A stretch of DNA of 64,000 bases from Planctomycetota bacterium (GTDB taxonomy: Bacteria > Planctomycetota > PUPC01 > JACPCR01), in the NCBI GenBank assembly GCA_016179685.1, contig JACPCR010000062.1, forward strand, positions 124,001 through 188,000, read 5' to 3'. The position numbers were made by a program, and so were the translations under genes. This document shows positions 44,839 through 52,892 of this stretch, piece by piece. Positions within the stretch are counted from its first letter, which is position 1. Each line of letters starts with the position of its first letter. The notes under the pieces were generated by a model. The model was not told the DNA's origin, made no database searches, and was given only the letters and a program-made list of their open reading frames with translations.

Positions 44839-44976
44839 TGCTTCATCCGCGTTAAACGCGGCGGCAGTGGGTACTGCGGCGCGGGTTTCTGCCGGGTGGC
44901 GTTCCGGAACAACAACGCGCCCGGCAACCGCGGCGACCACCTCGGTTACTCCCTGGCCCGCAGCTCTAACCCTTGA
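44839..44976 (+). pseudogene. Orphan FGE/C-type-lectin tail resembling a DGR variable region
   Basis: In the frame ending at TGA 44974-44976 the sequence reads FIRVKRGGS, then GYCGAGF, then CRVAFRNNNAPGNR, then GDHLGYSLARSSNP. This is the C-terminus of the formylglycine-generating-enzyme/C-type-lectin fold used by diversity-generating retroelements: RGGSW, RxAxRN, PxNR, GFxLA. The positions that are Asn in typical templates are here tac, tgc, ggc, ttc, ggc, gac, cac, all NNC codons, as adenine mutagenesis of AAC would give; other AAC codons remain. No start codon or domain body is present, and no reverse transcriptase is in the window. Confidence 0.55.
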
Positions 44977-45134
44977 GTTCTTTTGCCCTTTTTCCCTTGG
45001 ATTTGGCTGCTTGCAGTCCCGGCTATAGCTGTTGTCCGAGCGCCGCGGCGCGTCCGGCGGGCCCAACCCCATCGGCTGGCCTGAATCGGGCTCGCAGGTA
45101 CATTTTACGGAACGCTCTGCCACCACCCCCTTCG

Positions 45135-45163
45135 TTGCGTGGTCGGAAGCGCGGTGCTATACT
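45135..45163 (+). promoter_or_regulatory. Candidate sigma70-type promoter of dxr-rseP
   Basis: TTGCGT (45135-45140), a 17-base spacer, and TATACT (45158-45163) preceded by TGC (extended -10). The start would be about 65 bases before the dxr ATG. Confidence 0.6.
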
Positions 45164-45235
45164 CCGTCTGCCCTGATGCCCTTGAAGCCGAGCCTCGCCC
45201 CTGCTCGTTCCGGATGAACACTTTCTGACCGGCGC

Positions 45236-46384
45236 ATGCCACGTATTGCACTTCTCGGTTCGACGGGTTCCATTGGCCGCAACACCCTGGACGTGGTTCG
45301 CGGCCTGGGCGGGGACTATGCCGTCACGGCCCTCGCCGCCGGCCGGCAGTGGAGGGAACTCGCCCGGCAGGCTCTGGAGTTCCGGCCGCGCCGCGTGGCC
45401 ATCCAAGACGAAGCCGCCGCGAGCCAGCTCGCCCGGGAACTCAACGGCCGGGACATCGAAGTCCTTTGCGGCGCTTCTGGCGTCACCTCGCTCGCCAGCG
45501 ACGGCGACGCCGACGTCGTCATCGTTGGGATTTCCGGCGCCGCCGCTCTGCCCGCCTCACTCGCCGCCGTCCGCTCCGGGAAACGGGTCGGCCTCGCCAA
45601 CAAGGAAGCCCTGGTCATGGCCGGCCAGATTCTCACCTCGCTCGCCCGCGAGACCGGGGCCCAGGTCATCCCGGTGGATAGCGAGCACAGCGCGCTCTTC
45701 CAGGCGCTCCATTCCGGCAAGCCGGCCGAGGTGCAGAAGCTCTTCCTCACCGCTTCCGGGGGCCCTTTCCTCCATACACCCCGGGAATCGCTGGGCCACG
45801 TTACGCCGGACCAGGCCCTCAAGCACCCCACCTGGAACATGGGCCGAAAGATCACGGTCGATTCCGCCACCCTCATGAACAAGTCGCTCGAAATCATTGA
45901 AGCCCGGTGGCTCTTCGACGTCCGCCCGTCCCAGATAGAAGTCCTGATCCATCCCCAGTCCATCGTCCATTCCATGGTGGAGTTTTGTGATGGGGCCGTC
46001 ATCGCCCAGATGGGCCTTCCGGATATGCGAGTCCCCATCCAACTCGCCCTCACTTACCCCCGTCGGCTCAAGAGCCCTGTCCAAGGGCCCGACTGGTCCC
46101 AGGTCGGCACGCTGACCTTCGCCCGGCCGGATGCCGCCAAGTTTCCCTCCCTCCAGATGGGTTACCGCGCTGCGGAGGAGGGGGGGACTCTGGGCTGCAT
46201 CCTCAACGCGGCCAATGAGGTCGCCGTCGAAAAATTCTTTCGCCGGGAAATCTCCTTCCCACAGATCTTCCGGCTCGTCGATGACGTCATGCGGGCTCAT
46301 GACGTCATGCCCCGGCCGAGCCTCGAGGAAGTTTTCCAGGCGGACCGCTGGGCCCGCGAAAAGGCATGGGCATGGACCACCTAG
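45236..46384 (+). CDS. dxr: 1-deoxy-D-xylulose-5-phosphate reductoisomerase
   Basis: A 382-residue enzyme of the MEP isoprenoid pathway, converting DXP to MEP with NADPH and a divalent metal. NADPH motif GSTGSIGRNTLDVV; NKEALVMAG; metal/substrate motif PVDSEHSALFQ (D and E); WNMGRKITVDSATLMNK; and the later substrate loop NAANEVAVEKFF. Length is normal. The 3' end overlaps the start of rseP by up to 19 bases, the common dxr-rseP order without an intervening cdsA or uppS. Confidence 0.97.
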   Translation: MPRIALLGSTGSIGRNTLDVVRGLGGDYAVTALAAGRQWRELARQALEFRPRRVAIQDEAAASQLARELNGRDIEVLCGASGVTSLASDGDADVVIVGISGAAALPASLAAVRSGKRVGLANKEALVMAGQILTSLARETGAQVIPVDSEHSALFQALHSGKPAEVQKLFLTASGGPFLHTPRESLGHVTPDQALKHPTWNMGRKITVDSATLMNKSLEIIEARWLFDVRPSQIEVLIHPQSIVHSMVEFCDGAVIAQMGLPDMRVPIQLALTYPRRLKSPVQGPDWSQVGTLTFARPDAAKFPSLQMGYRAAEEGGTLGCILNAANEVAVEKFFRREISFPQIFRLVDDVMRAHDVMPRPSLEEVFQADRWAREKAWAWTT

Positions 46385-48285
46385 CACGCATCGGTTACAT
46401 CGGCGAGGTCATCCTCGGCTTCGGACTCCTCATCTTCGTCCATGAGCTGGGTCATTTCCTCATGGCCAAGTGGATGGGCGTCCGCGTCCTCAAGTTCTCC
46501 CTCGGATTCGGACCGCGGATTGCTGGATTCCAGCGCGGGGACACCGAATACCTCCTCTCGGCCATCCCCCTCGGCGGCTACGTCAAGATGGCCGGAGAGA
46601 ATCTCCACGACCCCACCGAGGGCCGCCCGGATGAATTCTTCAGGAAATCGCCCGGGCAGCGGGCCTGCATCATTCTCGCCGGGCCCGCCATGAACCTGCT
46701 TTTCGCCGTACCCGCCGCCATGCTCATGTACGTTCTCGGCACGAATCAGCCCTCCACGCTCTGCGACGTCATCCAGAATTCGGCCGCGGCCAAGGCCGGA
46801 CTCCAGGACGGCGACCGAATCCTGGCGGTCAATGGCCAGACCGTGCTCTCCTTCCCCGAGCTCAAGATCCAAATCCTCCTGGCGCCGCGGGGCGAGCCCC
46901 TCCGTCTCACTTATCGCCGGGACGGGGCCCCGCCCCAGAAAGCCACCGTCACCGTCGTCCCCGACCCCAACAGCATCGAGGTCGGCCTCCTGCCCCACCC
47001 GGGAACGACCATCTACCAGACGGACCCGGGCTCGCCCGCCGAGAAGGCGGGAATCCAGCGCGGCGACCGCCTGGTCTCCATCAATGAAACACGCATCCGA
47101 AACTGGGAGGACTGGGTGGCGTTCGAGCGGGCGAACCCGAACCTGAAGGCGAAGCTCTCCTTGGAACGGCCCCGGCCATCGCCGGACGGCCGGCCAGCCT
47201 ATGTTTCCTATCAGACCGAGGCCACATTCGGCTCCCAGTCCGTCCCGGAATTGGGCATGGAAGGCCGTCTCGTCCTGCTTCCACGCGTCGAAAAAGTCAG
47301 GCCCGACGGCCCCGCGGAGCGGGCCGGCCTCCAGGCCGGGGACTTCATCGTGCGCATCGGGGACAAGAGCATGGGGACCTGGCAGGACCTCGTGGGGGCC
47401 ATTTCGCCCTCGGGCGGCCAGGAGCTGCAGTTCAAAATCTGGCGGCAGGGCAGCCTCCTCGACGTCTCCATCGTGCCGCGCCAACAGGAGGCCGGCAGCG
47501 GCAGCTTCTTCCGACACCTGTTCTTCTGGCGCTCCAGCGCCTCCGACTCCGGCCCACCGGATACCGGCCACGCCGTCATCGGAATCGAGGCCGGGCAGAA
47601 CCTCGCCTTCTCCATCGATTCCTTCTGGCTTGAAGACGCGCCCGCGCGCCAGGCCGGGCTCGCCCGCGGCGACCTCCTCTTCGCCCTCAATGGAAAGCGA
47701 GTGGGCGATCTGCCCGATTCGGACCTCCTCGGCGCGATCCGGAAGGGGGACGGGACGCCCGTGCAGCTCCAGGTCTTCCGGCCCGTGCCCGACCTGTTCC
47801 TCGAGGAAAAAACCGTGCAGGCGGCCCCCCGGACGGTTGCGGCGGGTTACTTCGGCGTCCAGCCCGGCGCCGAGACCGTGCTCATCCGCCATTCGATCGG
47901 CCGGGCCTTCGCGGAATCCTTCGTCGCCACCGGACAGGGCATCGAAGACACCGCGCGGAGTCTCGTCCGACTCGTCACGGGAAACATCCCGCTGAAACTG
48001 ATCGGCGGCCCCGTCGGCATCTCCACGGCTCTCTTCTATAAGGCCCGCGAGGGCTTCGCTGAGTTCGTTCACCTCCTGTTCATCATCAGCCTCAACCTCG
48101 GCCTCATCAACCTCCTGCCCATCCCCATCCTCGACGGCGGTCACCTCGTCCTGATCTCCGCCGAAAAGCTCAAGGGCAAGCCCATCCGGGAAAGAACCGT
48201 CGAAGCCCTGCAGTACGTCGGACTCGCCGTGCTGCTGGCGCTGGTGATCTTTGCCACCCGGAACGATATCGTGAACTTCTTTTGA
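46366..48285 (+). CDS. rseP: RseP-type site-2 protease with four PDZ-like domains
   Basis: A 639-residue intramembrane zinc metalloprotease; E. coli RseP has 450. The catalytic HELGH is at 26-30 in the first helix and the second site LLPIPILDGGHLV near the end. Between them I count four PDZ-like repeats instead of two: about 124-200 (AAAKAGLQDGDRILAVNG), 205-285 (PAEKAGIQRGDRLVSIN), 297-385 (PAERAGLQAGDFIVRIG) and 402-490 (PARQAGLARGDLLFALNG). RseP cuts anti-sigma factors or signal-peptide remnants. ATG 46372, with AAAAGG upstream, is an alternative start. The stop codon enters a palindrome. Confidence 0.92.
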   Translation: MGMDHLARIGYIGEVILGFGLLIFVHELGHFLMAKWMGVRVLKFSLGFGPRIAGFQRGDTEYLLSAIPLGGYVKMAGENLHDPTEGRPDEFFRKSPGQRACIILAGPAMNLLFAVPAAMLMYVLGTNQPSTLCDVIQNSAAAKAGLQDGDRILAVNGQTVLSFPELKIQILLAPRGEPLRLTYRRDGAPPQKATVTVVPDPNSIEVGLLPHPGTTIYQTDPGSPAEKAGIQRGDRLVSINETRIRNWEDWVAFERANPNLKAKLSLERPRPSPDGRPAYVSYQTEATFGSQSVPELGMEGRLVLLPRVEKVRPDGPAERAGLQAGDFIVRIGDKSMGTWQDLVGAISPSGGQELQFKIWRQGSLLDVSIVPRQQEAGSGSFFRHLFFWRSSASDSGPPDTGHAVIGIEAGQNLAFSIDSFWLEDAPARQAGLARGDLLFALNGKRVGDLPDSDLLGAIRKGDGTPVQLQVFRPVPDLFLEEKTVQAAPRTVAAGYFGVQPGAETVLIRHSIGRAFAESFVATGQGIEDTARSLVRLVTGNIPLKLIGGPVGISTALFYKAREGFAEFVHLLFIISLNLGLINLLPIPILDGGHLVLISAEKLKGKPIRERTVEALQYVGLAVLLALVIFATRNDIVNFF

Positions 48286-48328
48286 TAGACGGTCTCGCCA
48301 GCGCGAATGCACTGGCGAGACCGTCTAT
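48285..48328. repeat. Dispersed palindrome, copy 6
   Basis: Arms of 20 bases (48285-48304 and 48309-48328: ATAGACGGTCTCGCCAGCGC and its partner) pair at 19 positions plus one G:T, around GAAT. The first base is the last base of the rseP stop codon. The E1-alpha start lies 20 bases after the end, so the hairpin sits between two co-directional genes. Confidence 0.85.
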
Positions 48329-48348
48329 TCAGGCCATCCGTCCAAGCC

Positions 48349-49326
48349 ATGATGCCCACGACGCCGACGATACGGGACCCGGCCCTGGCCGCCAAGCTTT
48401 ACCGCTCGATGGTCCTCATCCGCGAGTTCGAGCAGGCGCTGGACCAGCTTTTCGCTTCCGGGGCCATTCGCGGCACCGCCCATTTCTGCGTCGGCCAGGA
48501 AGCTACCGCCGTCGGCGTCAGCGCCGCCCTCCAGGCCGGCGACTACGTCATCAGCTATCACCGTGGGCACGGGCACTTCATCGCCCAGGGCGGCGATCCC
48601 GCCCGTATCATGGCGGAGCTCTTCGGCAAGGCCACCGGCTACAGCGGCGGCCGAGGCGGCAGCCAGCATGTCTCCAGCTTCGAGCATGGCTTCCTCGGTT
48701 CCAATGGCATCACGGGAGGCGGAATACCCGTGGGTACCGGGGCCGCCCTCGCCCTCAAGCTCCAGCGCCGCAACGGCGTCGTCGCCGTCTTCTTCGGAGA
48801 CGGCGCAGCCAACCAGGGCGCCTTCCACGAGTCCCTCAACCTCGGCTCGCTCTGGAAACTCCCCGTGGTCTACCTCTGCGAGAACAATCTCTATTCCATG
48901 TTCACCCACCTCCGGGAATCCACTTCCGTCGGTCACATCGCCGACCGAGCCGCGGCCTATGGCATGCCCGGCCAGATCGTCGACGGCAATGACCTGGTCG
49001 AAGTCTTCAACGCCGCCCGCCAGGCCGTCCAGCGAGCCCGCGACGGACAAGGCCCCAGCCTCATCGAGTGCAAGACCTACCGCATGCTCGGGCACTCCAA
49101 GAGCGATAAACGGGCCTACCGCACCCGCGAGGAAGAAGCCTCCTGGCAGGCGCATGACCCCATCACCCTCTTCCGCAAGCGCATGCTCGATGAACGGATC
49201 CTCACCCCCGAATCCCTCACTGCCATCGAGGGCGAGGTGGACCGGCAGGTCGAGCAGGCCGTCCGGTTCGCCCGCGAGAGCCCCTTTCCCCCTGCGAGAG
49301 GCCTTGAAGAAAGCGTGTATGCCTGA
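48349..49326 (+). CDS. pdhA: Pyruvate dehydrogenase (acetyl-transferring) E1 alpha subunit
   Basis: A 325-residue thiamine-diphosphate enzyme subunit. Motifs: HFCVGQEATAVGVSAAL, ISYHRGHGHFIAQGGD, GYSGGRGGSQH and the TPP-binding GDGAANQGAFHESLN...ENNLYSM. It matches PDH E1 alpha and the acetoin dehydrogenase alpha group; these cannot be separated here. Partner of the beta gene that follows with an 8-base overlap. E2 and E3 genes are not in the window. No strong ribosome site precedes ATG 48349 (48352 also possible). Confidence 0.93.
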   Translation: MMPTTPTIRDPALAAKLYRSMVLIREFEQALDQLFASGAIRGTAHFCVGQEATAVGVSAALQAGDYVISYHRGHGHFIAQGGDPARIMAELFGKATGYSGGRGGSQHVSSFEHGFLGSNGITGGGIPVGTGAALALKLQRRNGVVAVFFGDGAANQGAFHESLNLGSLWKLPVVYLCENNLYSMFTHLRESTSVGHIADRAAAYGMPGQIVDGNDLVEVFNAARQAVQRARDGQGPSLIECKTYRMLGHSKSDKRAYRTREEEASWQAHDPITLFRKRMLDERILTPESLTAIEGEVDRQVEQAVRFARESPFPPARGLEESVYA

Positions 49327-50299
49327 GCTTTTCTATTCGCACGCCGTCCGCGACGCGCTCCGTGAGGAAATGGCGCGGGACCCGAGAGTTTTCCTGATGG
49401 GCGAGGACATCAGCTACGGCAGCGCCTTCGGCGTCACGAAGGGCCTCGTCGAGGAATTTGGGACCGAACGCGTCCGCAACACGCCCGTCTCCGAGGAAGT
49501 CATCGTCGGGGCCGGCATCGGGGCCGCTTTGCTCGGCTGCCGGCCCGTCGTCGAGATCATGTTCATGGATTTCATCCTGCTCGCCCTCGATCAGCTTCTC
49601 AACCACGGAGCGAAATACCACTTCATGTACGGCGACCAGGCCCGGGTCCCTCTCGTCGTCCGCACCCCCGCGGGCGCCCGCCGCGGTTACGGCCCCACGC
49701 ACTCCCAGTCCCTCGATTCCATCCTCCTCACCCTGCCGGGCGTCAAGGTCGCCGTTCCGGCCACGCCCGCCGATGCCAAAGGCCTCCTCAAGACCGCCAT
49801 CCGCGACGACAACCCCGTGGTTTTCATCGAGAACAAGACCCTCTACGGGCGGCGGGGCGACGTGCCGGAGGGTGAACACCTCGTTCCCTTTGGCCGGGCC
49901 CGAATCGCGCGCGAGGGCTCGAACGCCACCGTCGTCGCCACGGGCCAGATGGTCGAAGACGCACTCGCCGCCGCTCAGGCCCTCGCCGGCGACGGCATCG
50001 AGATCGAGGTGGTCGATCCGCGCACCCTCCGGCCGCTCGACATGCCCGCCATTCTCGAATCCGTCCAGAAAACCGCCCACCTCGTCATCGCGGAAGAGGG
50101 CCACCGCACCGGCGGCGTGGGGGCCGAAATTGCCGCCCGGGTGTCCGAGGAGGCCTTTTACTACCTCGACGGGCCTATCCGCCGAGTCGCTGCCCGCGAT
50201 ATCCCTATCCCCTGCAGCGAGCCCCTGGAACGATACGTCATTCCGGGAGCCGCCGATATCATCAAGGCCGTCAAGGAAACCCTCAATGCGTCAACCTGA
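49319..50299 (+). CDS. pdhB: Pyruvate dehydrogenase E1 beta subunit
   Basis: A 326-residue transketolase-like subunit that completes the E1 heterotetramer. Motifs: VFLMGEDISYGSAFGVTKGL, NTPVSEEVIVGAGIGAALLG, VVEIMFMDFILLALDQLLNH, RTPAGARRGYGPTHSQS and the C-terminal VVDPRTLRPLDM with GHRTGGVGAEIAARV. The ATG at 49319 overlaps the alpha stop by 8 bases; an upstream extension of this frame is only shadow of the alpha gene. A small acyl carrier protein gene follows. Confidence 0.94.
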   Translation: MPELFYSHAVRDALREEMARDPRVFLMGEDISYGSAFGVTKGLVEEFGTERVRNTPVSEEVIVGAGIGAALLGCRPVVEIMFMDFILLALDQLLNHGAKYHFMYGDQARVPLVVRTPAGARRGYGPTHSQSLDSILLTLPGVKVAVPATPADAKGLLKTAIRDDNPVVFIENKTLYGRRGDVPEGEHLVPFGRARIAREGSNATVVATGQMVEDALAAAQALAGDGIEIEVVDPRTLRPLDMPAILESVQKTAHLVIAEEGHRTGGVGAEIAARVSEEAFYYLDGPIRRVAARDIPIPCSEPLERYVIPGAADIIKAVKETLNAST

Positions 50300-50339
50300 G
50301 TGTGGAAACGAGCCGCTTCCGCACGTTGTACCTCGGCAC

Positions 50340-50359
50340 GGAAGTGCGGGTGCACCTCC
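50340..50359. repeat. Dispersed palindrome, copy 7 (core)
   Basis: GGAAGTGC-GGGT-GCACCTCC, the same core as copy 1. The right flank CTCGTCTACTCAG matches the outer arm of copies 3 and 5, while the left flank has lost complementarity. It lies 40 bases after the pdhB stop. Confidence 0.6.
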
Positions 50360-50458
50360 TTGCTCGTCTACTCAGCCATGACACGCGCCAGCAGCCCGGC
50401 CGGTGGGATACGTGATTCATCCACTGAGATTTGACGCCTGAAAAGGACCTCACCATCC

Positions 50459-50719
50459 ATGAGCGACACGCCATCCCTCGAAGACCGTTTGAAGGCCATG
50501 ATCGTCGAGCGCCTGTTCCTGAAGATCGAGCCCTCCGAGATCGGGGTTGATGACGTCCTCATGGATACGCTCGGCGTCGATTCGGTGCAAATTTTTGAAA
50601 TCGTGGTCGGACTCGAAGAAGAGTTCGGCGTGGTCTTCAGCGAGGAAGAATTCGACATCGAGCTCTTCAAAAGCGTCCACTCCATCGCCGACGCCGTCCG
50701 AAAGAAGCAGGCCCAGTGA
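50459..50719 (+). CDS. Acyl carrier protein
   Basis: An 86-residue acidic carrier protein. The phosphopantetheine attachment serine is S42 in LGVDSVQIFEIV (DSV instead of the usual DSL). Helical acidic sequence around it, LEEEFGVVFSEEEFD, is typical of ACPs. It carries acyl chains as thioesters on 4'-phosphopantetheine. No fatty-acid or polyketide enzyme gene is adjacent, so it is either a stand-alone AcpP-like protein or one serving another pathway. It follows the PDH E1 genes by 159 bases containing a palindrome. A hairpin begins at its stop codon. Confidence 0.9.
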   Translation: MSDTPSLEDRLKAMIVERLFLKIEPSEIGVDDVLMDTLGVDSVQIFEIVVGLEEEFGVVFSEEEFDIELFKSVHSIADAVRKKQAQ

Positions 50720-50750
50720 ACGGCGGTGTCCCTTCGGGTCCCCGCCGTTT
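50719..50750. terminator. Hairpin between convergent genes (two-way terminator candidate)
   Basis: AACGGCGGTGTCCC pairs with GGGTCCCCGCCGTT (12 of 14 positions) around TTC. It fills the gap between the ACP stop and the dprA stop, and ends in TTT for the plus strand. No long T run follows, so termination could be weak or of another kind. Confidence 0.55.
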
Positions 50751-50752
50751 AC

Positions 50753-51679
50753 TCACGGGGGAAACTCCAGATCGAGCTGCCTGAGTCCGCCGGGCCGTTC
50801 GAGCAGCGTGAAGATTCGCACACGCTCCGCCACTTCGTCCGCATCCGTGCTCGGATTCGCGCCAAGAGGAATCGCTCCCTGAGCCAGCACGGCTCGATTG
50901 CCCGCCGGACCGCTCTCCACGGCAAAGACCCATCGGCCCTGCCGGCGCGCAAACGCCGCCGTCTGCACGCTCCCGCTGTCCTCCTCGGATTCCACCACGA
51001 CCGTGGCCCGGGCCAGCCCGCTCGTGATGCGGTTACGCGCCATGAGATGCTGGCTCGTCACACGAGCCCGAGCCTCCAGTTCCGAGATAACCGCTCCATG
51101 CTCGGCCACCTGGCGGGCAAGCCCGCGGTGCGCCGAGGGATACACCCGCATCAGACCGCATCCCAGCACGGCCAGCGTGCGGCCGCCGGCTTCGAGCGCC
51201 CCCTGGTGTGCGGCCGCGTCGATGCCCCGGGCCAGGCCGCTGACCACCGTCAGACCCCGGTCCGCCAGTTCCCGCGCCAGACGGCGCGCCGCTCGCTGGC
51301 CGGACGCGGACGGGCGGGTCGATCCCACCACCGCCACGGACAGCACGTCGGAATCCGCCAGGCCTCCCCGTACCTGCAGCAGGGCGGGCCGGTCCGCCGC
51401 CAGCGATAGATTTCCCGGGTAACCCGGCCCGCGCCAGTGCCTGATCTCGATGCCCGACCCCGCCAGTTCCTCCAGCTCGCGCCCGGCCGCACCCACGTCC
51501 GCTCCCCGGATGGCACGAGCCATGTCGCGCGTGACTCGCTCCGTAGAAACCAGGTCCGTTTCCGAAGCCTGCAGGATGGCCTCCGGCCCGCCGAAACGGG
51601 CCAGAAGCGACTCCAGCGTCCTTCGACCCAGTCCCGAAACGTGGCTCAGCGCAAGCCAGATGACGGTCTCATCACGCAT
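50753..51679 (-). CDS. dprA: DNA-processing protein DprA
   Basis: A 308-residue protein that loads RecA on incoming single-stranded DNA during natural transformation. An N-terminal helix-hairpin-helix part (LSHVSGLGRRTLESLLARFGG) precedes the Rossmann-like core: VAVVGSTRPS, LTVVSGLARGIDAAAHQGAL, GRTLAVLGCGLMRVYPS, LMARNRITSGLARATVVVE, and DSGSVQTAAFARRQGRWVFAV. The usual ExPxxxxPxxxxFPxRNR segment reads VTSQHLMARNR, a mild deviation. I start at ATG 51679. There is no C-terminal winged-helix extension. Convergent with the ACP gene. Confidence 0.94.
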   Translation of the reverse strand: MRDETVIWLALSHVSGLGRRTLESLLARFGGPEAILQASETDLVSTERVTRDMARAIRGADVGAAGRELEELAGSGIEIRHWRGPGYPGNLSLAADRPALLQVRGGLADSDVLSVAVVGSTRPSASGQRAARRLARELADRGLTVVSGLARGIDAAAHQGALEAGGRTLAVLGCGLMRVYPSAHRGLARQVAEHGAVISELEARARVTSQHLMARNRITSGLARATVVVESEEDSGSVQTAAFARRQGRWVFAVESGPAGNRAVLAQGAIPLGANPSTDADEVAERVRIFTLLERPGGLRQLDLEFPP

Positions 51680-51680
51680 A

Positions 51681-51709
51681 TTGACATATTTTCGTTCGTT
51701 TTTTATCTT
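51681..51709 (+). promoter_or_regulatory. Candidate sigma70-type promoter
   Basis: TTGACA (51681-51686, perfect), a 17-base T-rich spacer, TATCTT (51704-51709) in a short AT-rich island. It would start the isomerase gene at 51791 with a leader of about 70 bases. Confidence 0.65.
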
Positions 51710-51790
51710 ATTCCATGAACCCTCCACGGGTTCTCGGCTCTGCCGGCAAGCCGGCGGGGAAACGCGGGAAAACGCAGCAGGACTTTGCTC

Positions 51791-52651
51791 ATGACCATCG
51801 GCTGTTTCGCCATCTTTGAACCCTTCAGTTCCCTCTCACACCAACTCCGGCGCATCGCCGAGCTGGGCTTCAAACATGCCGACGTGACGGACAACCAGGA
51901 CGGATCGTCCCTCGGGCTCGAATACGGCTTCGTCGCTTCGGCCAGCCTCGATGCCAACCCGATGGATGTCCGGCGGTTGTTCCGAGACGCCGGCCTCACG
52001 CCCACGTCCTATTGCGCGCATGCGAACCTGCTCGACCCGCCGGCCCCATGGCATTACAGCACGCCACAGATTCTCAAGGCCATTCTCCAGGCCCACGTCA
52101 TGGGTATCCGACACGTCATTACGACGGAGGGCGATCCGAAGACGGACTTCGGCCGCAGTCTTTCCCGAGCGGAAAAGCTTTTTGCCATCCGCGAGCGGCT
52201 GCACGAGCCTCTTCGTCTCGCCGCGGACCTCGGCATCACGCTCCTGCTCGAGCCCCACGGGGAGTTGACGGACAGCATCGACGGACTCGAAGCCATCCTC
52301 GAGGCCTGCGGAAGCCCCGAACACCTTGCCATCAACCTCGATACGGGCAACTCCTGGCTCGGCGGGGCCGATCCGGTGGCCATGACCCGCCATTTCGGCA
52401 GCCGGATCGAACATGTTCACTGGAAGGACCTTCCGAGGGAGATGGAGGCCCAGCGCGGCAAGCTCCACGGCTGCGGCTTCGCCACGATCCCCCTCGGCTG
52501 TGGAGTCATCGACATCCCCGGCGTTTACCGCGAGCTGCGGAGGGCCGGTTTCAAGGGACACACCACCCTCGAGGTCGCCGGCCAGGACAATGTGCTCGCC
52601 TCGGCTCGTTACCTCCGCCGCCTGAACAGTCGCGGAATTTCTATCGCGTAG
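51791..52651 (+). CDS. Sugar phosphate isomerase/epimerase-like TIM barrel protein
   Basis: A 286-residue xylose-isomerase-like TIM-barrel protein. Metal ligands of the family are seen in TLLLEPHGELT (E), INLDTGNSWLGG (D), HVHWKDLPREM (H) and TTLEVAGQDN (E). Substrate unknown: tagatose/psicose epimerase, IolE- and hydroxypyruvate-isomerase-like enzymes share this pattern. ATG 51791 has AGGA 9 bases upstream, and a good promoter lies ahead of it. It is only distantly similar to the isomerase at 12.2-13.0 kb. Confidence 0.85.
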   Translation: MTIGCFAIFEPFSSLSHQLRRIAELGFKHADVTDNQDGSSLGLEYGFVASASLDANPMDVRRLFRDAGLTPTSYCAHANLLDPPAPWHYSTPQILKAILQAHVMGIRHVITTEGDPKTDFGRSLSRAEKLFAIRERLHEPLRLAADLGITLLLEPHGELTDSIDGLEAILEACGSPEHLAINLDTGNSWLGGADPVAMTRHFGSRIEHVHWKDLPREMEAQRGKLHGCGFATIPLGCGVIDIPGVYRELRRAGFKGHTTLEVAGQDNVLASARYLRRLNSRGISIA

Positions 52652-52787
52652 ACAGGAAAGCTGAAGCTCCACACTGTTGACCGTTCCAGCCCCCGAGGAC
52701 TTCTGAAAGCCACTGAGAATGTTATCGTACTCTGTGATCCGCGGCTTTCCCGCCCTCCACAGAATCCCTGTGGGAAATGGAATCCCT

Positions 52788-52852
52788 CCCATAGTCCCAA
52801 CGTCCCAACGGAATCCCTTTGGGAGGGTCCCTACGGGGGGCAGGTCCGGGAG
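52788..52852. repeat. CCCATAGTCCCAACG repeat block
   Basis: CCCATAGTCCCAACG followed by TCCCAACGGAATCC, then TTTGGGAGGGTCCC and CAGGTCCGGGAG. The order and most bases agree with the block at 40314-40408. Confidence 0.75.
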
Positions 52853-52892
52853 AATCCGCGGGGTAGGTCTTCCTCCTCTTCCCCTTTGACCC

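Noticed and set aside
44795..45028. 77-codon open frame over the lectin-tail remnant
   Set aside because: Alanine/threonine-rich shadow; the frame ending at 44976 carries the family motifs.
44977..45134. DGR template repeat downstream of the lectin tail
   Set aside because: No second copy of the 44850-44976 sequence is visible there and no reverse transcriptase frame follows.
46381..48312. 643-codon open frame antisense to rseP
   Set aside because: Acidic low-complexity shadow frame; rseP motifs are unequivocal.
48563..49318. Upstream extension of the pdhB frame
   Set aside because: It is the Ser/Pro-rich shadow of pdhA; family homology starts at ATG 49319.
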